DNA of 64,000 nucleotides from Isoetes taiwanensis. Taxonomy: Eukaryota > Streptophyta > Lycopodiopsida > Isoetales > Isoetaceae. Location of the stretch: contig JAJEKV010000027.1 in assembly GCA_021234155.1 (NCBI GenBank), forward strand, positions 12,724,716-12,788,715, written 5' to 3'. Shown here piece after piece: positions 56,355 through 64,000 of this stretch (position 1 is the stretch's first letter; the number at the start of each line of letters is the position of its first letter). The notes beneath the pieces were generated by a model. It was not told the DNA's origin. It ran no database searches and saw only the letters and a list, made by a program, of their open reading frames with translations. The position numbers were made by a program, and so were the translations under genes.

Positions 56355-57609
56355 AGTGGGCTATTTTTTTTTTTAATGAATGCATTTGTAAAATATGAAA
56401 ATTATGTATAAATTATGATGAGAGAAAATTATGTATAAATTTTGTGATGGGCTCACCATGGTAATGCTAGCATGCAATAGAGCTCACCATGGTAATGCAC
56501 CCAGAAATGAAACAAGATTTGTTGAACAATCCCATTCTTGTTGTTGGCTGCAACTTAGTGTTGGTCAGCTTAAGAAGTATAACTTGAAAGCATGGCAAAG
56601 AAATATGAGTAGGATGTAAGCATTGCGAGCATCTTGGCATGATGCAATGCTATCACATCTATGAAAAACATGTGGTAATACAAATTTTTTCAACTTTTAC
56701 CTGGTTATTCTTTATTGCCTTCGTTAACCATTTATTGCCTTAACCATTGTTCTTGTCATGAAAACAACATAAAGGGTGAACAAAACAACACCAACAAAAA
56801 GGGCCAAATGTACCACTAAGAAACCACTAACAAGCAATAGAATTTCAAAGTGTTGTTCCTTTGATGTTAGTTTATCCTCTAGCCAGGAGCTAATAGTAGA
56901 AGGAGGTATGGTTAGAATTAAGTTGCCTCAAAATTCAAATGGTACCACATAGTGTTCAAGCAACAGGGCACTTAGATTTGTGATGAATCTATCCCCGAGT
57001 AAACGCTAGTGCCATCCAAATGGAAGGTTAGACATGCACTTGTCAATGGTCTCAGATGGAGGAAGTAGATTTAAACGACTAAGCTTGCCAAAGTTAAAGT
57101 TAAAAGCTATAGTGGTAGAATTAAAAGGGACGAAGCAAAGGTAGAAGTAAGTATGAATTTGTACATTTCATACTCCTTATATAATTTTAATGTTGGTTTC
57201 ATGGTGTAGTTGGTTATCATATTAGCATTACACTAAAAGCCTCTAGTTTGAACTTGTATGAAACCATAATATTTCAAGCACATTGCCCTGAGAGGCTCCA
57301 GGCAAGCAGGCCCATGCACCGCTAAGTCTGGAGCCACGAGTGTGCTGCCGAGTGTGGTGGCATTACCGGTGCCATTACTGGCGAAATGCCCGATTCAACG
57401 CAATTACATGATGTAATGAACATAGGGTTCATATTACGAACAAAAGTGTCGAGCTCAAATAGACAATGAGCATATTCTTGACCTAAGAAAATGATAACCT
57501 GCATTCATATCATTTACACGACTCTACACAAAACAAAGAAGATCCAACACAAAAAAGCGAAACATGAAAACACACTTTCGGGCTATCAGAGGGCAACCCG
57601 TCGTGCGCA
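56355..57609. other. No gene recognised
   Basis: AT-rich. AGCTCACCATGGTAATGC-like words are duplicated around 56450-56500. Nothing else. Confidence 0.4.
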
Positions 57610-57890
57610 GCACCTTGTTATTTTAGTGGCGCATACATTGCAACTTTATTGTGGAGACTGAACCCATGATTGTTATAGAGATTTGATTTATTGTGGAGAC
57701 TTGAACCCATGACCTTCTAGCCCCAACCAAACTGCTTACCAACACGCCAAGCTTTCTTTGATGTGAAGTATATGTTTTCTCTTTTACTTTTAAACATTTA
57801 GGATCATGGTTCCCTTCAAAACAACAAACTCCATCTGTGGGGACTTGAGCCCTTGGCCTCCTATCACTACCGATGGTTTTATGTACATCC
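57610..57890. repeat. Dispersed repeat, related to 47783-48240
   Basis: Shares GTGGCGCATACATTGCAAC, GACTTGAACCCATGACCTT, TAGCCCCAACCAAA and TATCA..ACCGATGGTTTTAT with the copy ten kilobases to the left. A half unit (TTATTGTGGAGACT) is internally duplicated. Confidence 0.75.
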
Positions 57891-57904
57891 GATTGCAGTT
57901 ATCC

Positions 57905-58130
57905 TCCCATGGAAACCCTTCTCATTTTCCTTGGAAACCCTTCCAGGAAAACCCTTCCAACTTCCACTAAAACAAAAAGAGGGTTTCCACGGAAACCCTT
58001 TCTATTTTCCAAGGAAACCCTTTCCAATTTCCAGCCTTTGAAAACAGGAAAGATTTCCTTGGAAAATAGGAAGAGTTTTCTATTCTGAAAATGGGAAGGT
58101 TTTCCAGGGAAAATAGAAAGGGTTTCTATA
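57905..58130. repeat. GGAAACCCTT inverted-repeat cluster
   Basis: Several forward GGAAACCCTTYCA units are followed by their reverse complements (GGAAGGTTTTCC, GAAAGGGTTTC), so the block folds back on itself. Confidence 0.7.
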
Positions 58131-58261
58131 ACATTATTTTATTTTTTGGATATTCACACGTGTCAGCCTTTATAGATCACACTAATCAACATGAATGCCT
58201 TCCATTAAGGCGGCACATCCATCAAGTATATACATCACCCTAGAATTCAAAATTCAAATTT

Positions 58262-58350
58262 TGAGTTCACATGGAAACCCTTCCTCCTCAATGCATAGAA
58301 AATCAGAAGGATTTCCACACATGGAAGAAAATAGGAAGGGTTTCCACATG
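58262..58350. repeat. GGAAACCCTTCC hairpin, second locus
   Basis: CACATGGAAACCCTTCC pairs with GGAAGGGTTTCCACATG; same motif as 57905-58130 and 63871-63937. Confidence 0.75.
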
Positions 58351-59144
58351 CGATTAAAAATTTCTTTTTTTCTTTTTTTTTTTTTGAAGGCGTTGGTGGG
58401 ACATGCACCCAACCCACGTCTCCCACCCGATGGTAGCCAGTGGGTTTTGAACCCTAAAAATTTCATGAGGTATGATTCGCCCTACACATCTTTGAATCAT
58501 CTTCTCTCTCTTGCGCTTCCACTCCACACTTGCATACACCCCAATGGATTCAAGTCTTCATGCATTTTAGCATGATTCGGATGAAACTGTAAATGATTTT
58601 GTGTTCGAAAATATTGAGAGTTCTGCAAGTTTTGAGGATCTACACGATGAAGATGGTGCAAGGCCAAATGTGGATTATCATGATCCCTTGGAAGAGGAAT
58701 GTTACATTAAATTATTTTTTCCTACCCCTATAACCCACCTCAATGCTATATTTTGAATATCTAGCATTATAACAGGGGTTTTTTTTGTGATTTTATACGC
58801 TTTTTGGCATGGTTTTCCTATGATTTTAGTGCTGTATTCATTGGGCCATACTAAATAGTATTTCTGAAGTGCTTCTTTTTTGGAGCGTTGATCTGGATTA
58901 CCTTCAACAATCTAACGGTTGTTATTTTGAACGCCTTATTCATATGCATGAAACGAGAAAAGTTCTCTTCTCTGAAAAGTTCTGGTGGTGGTGTTGTCGA
59001 TCCGTCCTGTTGATCCATCTTGCTCTGTCTTCATTCAACATTTCTGGTATGCCAGATTTTGCTTTTTTGTTTGCTAACAATGTTTTTTGTTTTAATCGTA
59101 TTTGAAATATCTAGCATGAGTATGGCGAACAAGTATTCATAAAA
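58351..59144. other. No gene recognised
   Basis: T-rich run at 58360-58386, then DNA with no domain-bearing ORF. Confidence 0.4.
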
Positions 59145-59285
59145 AAATCCGTTCTTGATTCTGTTTTACAGCGTTAGTTCCCTGAATTTCATGATCTTTG
59201 ATGGTAGATATTAAAAAAAATCGTTCTTGATTCTGTTTTACAGCGTTTGTTCCCTGAATTTCATGATCTTTGATGGCAGATATTC
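59145..59285. repeat. Tandem duplication, about 70 bp
   Basis: CGTTCTTGATTCTGTTTTAC through TTTCATGATCTTTGATGG occurs twice with few changes. Confidence 0.8.
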
Positions 59286-59385
59286 ATCTTTTTGGTACAT
59301 TTCAGATCTGGTATTGTTTTATTTGGTGTTGCTTTTCAAAATTCGAAACCTGCAGGCAAATATCTAGCATGCAAAATTGGAGATG

Positions 59386-59650
59386 GAGACAGATCTTGCA
59401 ATTTTTCCCTAAGTTTATCTTCCTCAACTTTACCTCTGAAACCATTGGCCCCTCAGTCCGAAACTGGAGCCATGACTACACTTTCTTAATGGTAAAATCT
59501 TCCTAACACAGCTTGGCCGCCATAGACAGATCTTAAAGTTTTATCCTAAGTCTATGTTGCTGGAGTTTACCTCTAAAAACCATTCGCCCACAGGCCGAAA
59601 CTGGAGCCATGACTTCACATTGTTAAGGTGCCTCACACAAATTAGCCGCC
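59386..59650. repeat. Diverged tandem duplication, about 135 bp
   Basis: CAGATCTT..., GGCCGAAACTGGAGCCATGAC-like and CACA..TTGGCCGCC words occur in the same order twice, with about 20% change by eye. Confidence 0.65.
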
Positions 59651-59894
59651 TTCATCAAGATTATTCCTTTAGATTCCTTTAAATTTTAAGAGATTCCCTT
59701 AGACTTATGAATATTTTTTTAGATTCTTTTACATTTTATGAGATTTTCTTAGATTCTCCTAGATTCCTTTACATTCTTGAATTTTCTAGAATATTGTAGG
59801 ACTTTCAAAAACATTCTAAAACTTTCAGAATATCCTAGAACTTTCTGGAAGTATTTCCTTGGATTCCTTTACATTCTCCTAGATTCCTTGTGAT
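59651..59894. repeat. AT-rich degenerate repeats
   Basis: Many variants of TTAGATTCCTTTACATT, about 16-20 bp apart; no coding content. Confidence 0.6.
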
Positions 59895-60885
59895 GTGACA
59901 TATGGGAGTGATGTGACAAGGGGTGGTCATGGGATGCTTTTTATTTCCCTGGTACAAACAGTAGTACTATATGGCTGTGAAGTTTGGGGTCCAGGATTAT
60001 CCGCAGAAAGCTGGAAAAAGATTGAGAAGGTACAAAAGAAATTTTTTCATGCAGAATTGGGCACTAAAATACAAACACCTTACGATATGATGCTAGTGGA
60101 GTGCGGGATGCTACCCCTGGAACTTGAAGCCCTAATCAGACTCTTGGTATATTTGCAAAAGATACAGACACACGCAGAACATGCTTGCTTGCCTCATTTG
60201 GCTCTTGAAAGCAGTCAAGGGAGAGGGTGGTATGCTGATATTGTGCTTTGGCTCAAAAAATGGGGGATGAATATTGCGGACTTAGAGTCCAACAAGGATA
60301 ATATCAAAGGTTGGGTTAGATGGCATGCTATCCACAAAATGTGGAGTGTACCTGAAGTTAAAAAAGAGCATTACAGATCTGTCATGAACCCTGGGTTACG
60401 AGAAGCTGAGTATTTAAAAGCTGGATTATCGGTAAAGCTTAGACATATGATAAGCAGAATGAGGCTCAGCTCGCATCACTTGGGGGTAGAGATTGGACGT
60501 TGGGCAAGAATACCACATACATTGAGACATTGTAAAGTGTGTGGATCATCTGAAGTGGAGGACGAGGTACATGTTATTTTGAGATGCCCGGCATATCAGT
60601 ACATACGCACGAAGTTTGGTATACATGTATCAGATTTAGTGGGCTTCTTTGACTTATCTCCAGCTACAATCGGACGGTTTCTAGTAGAAGTTATGCAAAC
60701 TAGAGACAGCAATATTCAAAACATAAAATCATTGGTGGGAGCTAGTGAGTTTGAGTATGAGGAGGAGAGCACTAATATATTCTTACCCGAAGACATATTA
60801 GATGATATATATATGATGTTGAATATGTAAAATGAACGTCTTCTAGGCCTGATGGTCTCATAGACGTAAAAATAAAGATTTCATT

Positions 60886-60888
<3 letters not shown>
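59895..60888 (+). mobile_element. LINE ORF2 C-terminus and 3' end
   Basis: Open frame from about 59895 to 60830: VVLYGCEVWGPGLSAESWKK, then a C-terminal CCHC-type finger HCKVCGSSEVEDEVHVILRC, typical after the RT of plant LINEs that recruit from multigene-like contexts. The RT core itself is absent, so it is 5'-truncated. The 3' UTR has ACGTCTTCTAGGCCTGATGG, TCATAGACGTAAAAATAAAG and runs into a (TC)n tract. The frame is long and undamaged, so the insertion is recent. Confidence 0.75.

Positions 60889-60954
<66 letters not shown>
60889..60954. repeat. (TC)n microsatellite
   Basis: About 33 uninterrupted TC units directly after the LINE 3' end. Confidence 0.98.
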
Positions 60955-60959
<5 letters not shown>

Positions 60960-61028
60960 AAGTAATGTAGTGTGGTGTGTGGTCACATGTTCAGTTGGAT
61001 GCTGCCTAGTGGCGTGACGTTGAAACTG

Positions 61029-61078
<50 letters not shown>

Positions 61079-61104
61079 CCCTCCCTCCCTCCCTCCCTCC
61101 CTCT
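61029..61104. repeat. Compound (CTAT)n-(CCCT)n microsatellite
   Basis: About 12 CTAT units followed by about 6 CCCT units, all pyrimidine-biased like the TC tract 75 bp upstream. Confidence 0.97.
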
Positions 61105-62485
61105 CTTGCCGGCTCGTCCTCCTCGTCCCTCGGACGCACTATACGTGCACCACGAGGCCGAGGCACCCATGGTACCTCTCCATACTGCCTCTTGTGATGC
61201 TTCTTCGCAGCATCCATACCTAGACCCCAGCCACCCTAGTCTCCTGGAAGCGTGTGTGTGCAGCTCACAAAACCATCTATCCTGGGACCTTGTAGGAGCC
61301 CCAAGGATGGTGATCAATAATCGACGTATTCTCCAATGCCCATGGAGCTCGTTCCTAAAGAATTCTAAATTCTAAGTTCATACAACTCTAAAGCAATGGA
61401 CAAAAAAATAAGTTTTCTGTATGTACAGGAATAATACTACGTTTCCTCTATGTATTAGTGGAAGTAAGAGAACAACGGATAAGCTCATACTAAGGGACTA
61501 ACCTAAGCTTCTACTACGGACCTACGCTTATACTAGGGACTAATCAGTCAGGTGCAAATGTCCTAATCGGCTGTGGAACTGGTGGCGCGCCCACTGCATC
61601 CTGGCCCGCCTCTATTTCCACCATATCTGTATGAACAGATTACAAAAGAACCATAAGCATGTAATTTATTTGTAATAGATGAGAAAAACTGTTAACAAAA
61701 AAAATACCTAGCAAATTTTAAGCACAATGACAACACAGAAGAACTTCCAATCACACAAATCATAATTCTAAATGAATTGGCTAGTTCACATTTACTTTGT
61801 GACTGTGCTTTAAGATCGTTCAAGGTAGCATCTATTTGAGTGGATATAGAAGGCTTGTTTCCATGCCTTTTTTGGTAGCTTCTAAGCTTAATATGTTCAA
61901 CCCTTTTTTATTTTGCTATAGAACAACCTTAGGCTTTTCTTATTGCCATGACAATTTACATATGAGAAGAAATAGAGATGCAATAAAATTGCACTTAGAG
62001 TGCTTTTGCATTATAATATTTAACTTGTTACATGTAAAGTTCTGGATATGATCGCTAACCCAAGCGTTTCTAATATTTCTTAAGGGAAATAAAAACTTCG
62101 AAGAGGATTGATGATCTACCCAATTGATAAATGCGCTCCACTTTCAAGCATTCAAGATGAAAAGAATTTAAAATTTATTCATTGGAATTAAGCCAATCTT
62201 CAAGGAATTAGACGCAATTATTTATCTCCTAATTGCATCCAAAAACAGCTATAATGGACAAGATGGAGAAATTTGTCTAATCTTGTTTTGTGCTCCAAGC
62301 TGCAGCTCAAAAACAGGCCCTCATAAGAATAAAAACCCGCCTCTTGCCTCTGCCAATATTAAACTTTAAAAAAAAAAAACATTAGAAATCAAATCTGCCT
62401 CTGCCAGTATCAAACTTAAAACAAGCATTATAAATCAAAGCATTCTAAATGTCGTTTACACATCACAAATATCCTAAAAAGGCAG
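61105..62485. other. No gene recognised
   Basis: GC-richer to 61360, then AT-rich. No ORF with a known domain, no transposon border. Confidence 0.4.
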
Positions 62486-63079
62486 TTATTGAACAGAAAA
62501 GCTTGGTTTCTTGAGCAAAAAAGAAATGGGTAGATTGGAGATGGATGGAAAAAAAAGAAAGACGAGAGCAAGGGATTGAGAGAGTGAGAGAGGCAAACAA
62601 ACGTGAAGACGGAGTAATGCGGGCAATGAATGCTTCTTCAATTCTGCTGTTTTACTTTCACCAAACTCTGGTATTTGCAAATCAATACCATCAGGAAGCA
62701 AGGAAGACTGCCCATTTATATGCTTGCAAGCGGCTCCATTTGGTTTCTTGTGCAATGGCCGTGGATTTGGAAGTAGGTTGGTTTGAAACATTGATTCGAA
62801 TGAATAATAAGAAGAAGAGAGCATGGGTAGATGATGAGAAAAAGCTTTTGAATATGACGATGGATTATGCCCGTAATAGCCATGGCCATACTCACGAAAT
62901 AGACTAGCTCTGGCAAACACCCTCTGTCTAAACCAGGATCCGGTGCTTCGCAGAGCAGCCCCATATGCAGACCAGCTCCAGAACAAGGGCTCGGGAAAAA
63001 TTCCCCCATTTGGGCTATTCAATCCCGCAATTTTTAGCTGGAAAGTAGAGCAGAAATGTTTGATGTTCAAGTTTGGCAC
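62486..63079 (-). other. Possible exon, unknown protein
   Basis: Open frame of 197 codons on the minus strand, with Ser/Tyr/His-rich composition (YGHGYYGHNPSSYSKAFSHH). It lacks an ATG at its start and has no recognisable domain, so it may be an exon of a gene continuing elsewhere, or chance. Confidence 0.25.
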
Positions 63080-63870
63080 AGAGGCATCAGTTGTAGTTCA
63101 AGTCAGAAATTAATGAAGCTGTGGGCAATGGCATAAGGTGCTTGATCTCTTAGGAAGCTTCTCAGTTGTTGGAATTGGGTCAAGAACAAGCGCTTCCTCT
63201 TGGATGGGAAAAGCGACTGGATCTCAGCGATGGTTTAATGCCCCTTTCTCCTCTGATTCAGACCAATCCGACACTCAAGAATGCATCTGTGACAAAAAAA
63301 AAAAAGAAAAGAAAAAGGTATTTATCTGCTAGATGGAAGGCAGCAAGAAGATTTTTCTGATTGAATCGGAAGTAGGAAGTAGCAAACCTCCATAGCTACT
63401 TAGGCGAATTAGAATACCCATTTTGGCAGCAGCACAAGCACGACGTTTTCCTGCGCAAGTTTTTTTAGATGGTTCTTTTCTCATCCCTGCCGCTGGTACT
63501 TTTTTTTTTTATGATTGCCCTGTGCACGGTATGATTCTCGATTCTTGAGTCTGTCCCCAGGTCTTATTCGAGGCTATGTTCTTCGAGCTTGACTATGGTG
63601 GCAAATCTGGCAAGGAAATTGCTTACCTTTTGAAGCCGGAACTCCAGAAACCGTCTACTAAACTTTTGGACTTCTTGAATCGCTACTGAAACACTTCCTT
63701 GAATCCTAAATCGCCACTGAAACGCTTCCTTCAATAGCCAATTTTAGAAGAAAAAAAATCGCCGGAGAGGAGGTAGGAAGAAAAAAAATCTTTTCTGAAA
63801 AGCCTCTTCAAAAATAGCCGTGGGAATTTAATTTTGATCATTAATTAACGGTGGATATCTTCACCCAATT
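63080..63870. other. No gene recognised
   Basis: Short ORFs only. CTTTTTTAGAAGAAAAAAAATC-like words are duplicated near 63740-63790. Confidence 0.35.
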
Positions 63871-63937
63871 CGGGCTTCAATACGGAAACCCTTCCAAATT
63901 TCACGGATATTTGGAAGGTTTCCATATTGAAGCCCGG
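63871..63937. repeat. GGAAACCCTTCC hairpin, third locus
   Basis: CGGGCTTCAATACGGAAACC and CTTCCAAAT pair with ATTTGGAAG and GTTTCCATATTGAAGCCCGG: arms of about 29 bp with two mismatches or gaps and a loop of 9 nt. Confidence 0.8.
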
Positions 63938-64000
63938 AAGGGTTTCAATGATTATTTAATAACCAAATCGGACGGAGATAGTGTGAGCGCCTCCACTGCC

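Noticed and set aside
62545-62907. Plus-strand 120-codon ORF
   Set aside because: Overlaps an equally open minus-strand frame; composition gives no support to either.
1-64000. CRISPR arrays, rRNA or bacterial operons
   Set aside because: No regular spaced repeats or rRNA-like sequence; spliced genes and transposons show a plant nuclear context.

Overview
The window looks like nuclear DNA of a land plant. It carries plant chromatin genes with short GT..AG introns, a plant chromovirus-type LTR retrotransposon primed by initiator Met-tRNA, hAT, CACTA and LINE transposons, and broken copies of plant gene families (PPR, ARMADILLO REPEAT ONLY, subtilase, SRO). The TE load and some family resemblances would fit a fern or another large-genome plant, but the sequence alone does not fix the lineage.

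Left (1-4.6 kb): the 5' exons of a minus-strand BAH-domain gene of the AIPP3/BDT1 type, which runs off the left edge, then gene-free DNA. Centre (4.6-32.4 kb): a nest of transposons. An old minus-strand Ty3/gypsy copy was split by a 26.7-kb LTR retrotransposon (5344-32002; LTRs about 1.6 kb, target duplication GGACC, clear primer-binding site and polypurine tract). That element was itself invaded by a 10.7-kb hAT transposon (10432-21118; 8-bp target duplication) inside its reverse transcriptase, and by a LINE (about 23083-26119) inside gag. Without the insertions it is about 12.9 kb and reads, on the minus strand, 5' LTR - PBS - ORF A - twin hairpins - ORF B - gag - protease/RT/RNase H/integrase with a chromodomain - PPT - 3' LTR.

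The most striking result is ORF A (28789-29862). Its last 88 residues are an evident histone H3 fold and its first residues copy the H3 tail (ARTKSTAR). Long acidic and basic tracts lie between them. I see a retrotransposon that encodes an H3-like protein and also a histone-reading chromodomain. The hAT element carries cargo of its own: a plus-strand gene remnant with kinase-like, coiled-coil and RING-H2 parts, and a cluster of at least eight foldback hairpins.

Right (32.4-64 kb): LINE and SRO fragments; a ten-exon plus-strand gene (36299-40215, 971 aa) joining a BTB/NPH3-like part, a ubiquitin-like domain and an IDM1-like PHD-acetyltransferase; a C2H2 zinc-finger ORF (43163-44266); a CACTA MITE; and a graveyard of gene fragments (SDR, PPR, ARO, subtilase) at 48-56 kb, interleaved with four copies of one dispersed repeat. 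The last 8 kb holds a LINE 3' end, microsatellites and foldback repeats. Many ORFs carry one-base indels, so some breaks may be assembly errors.
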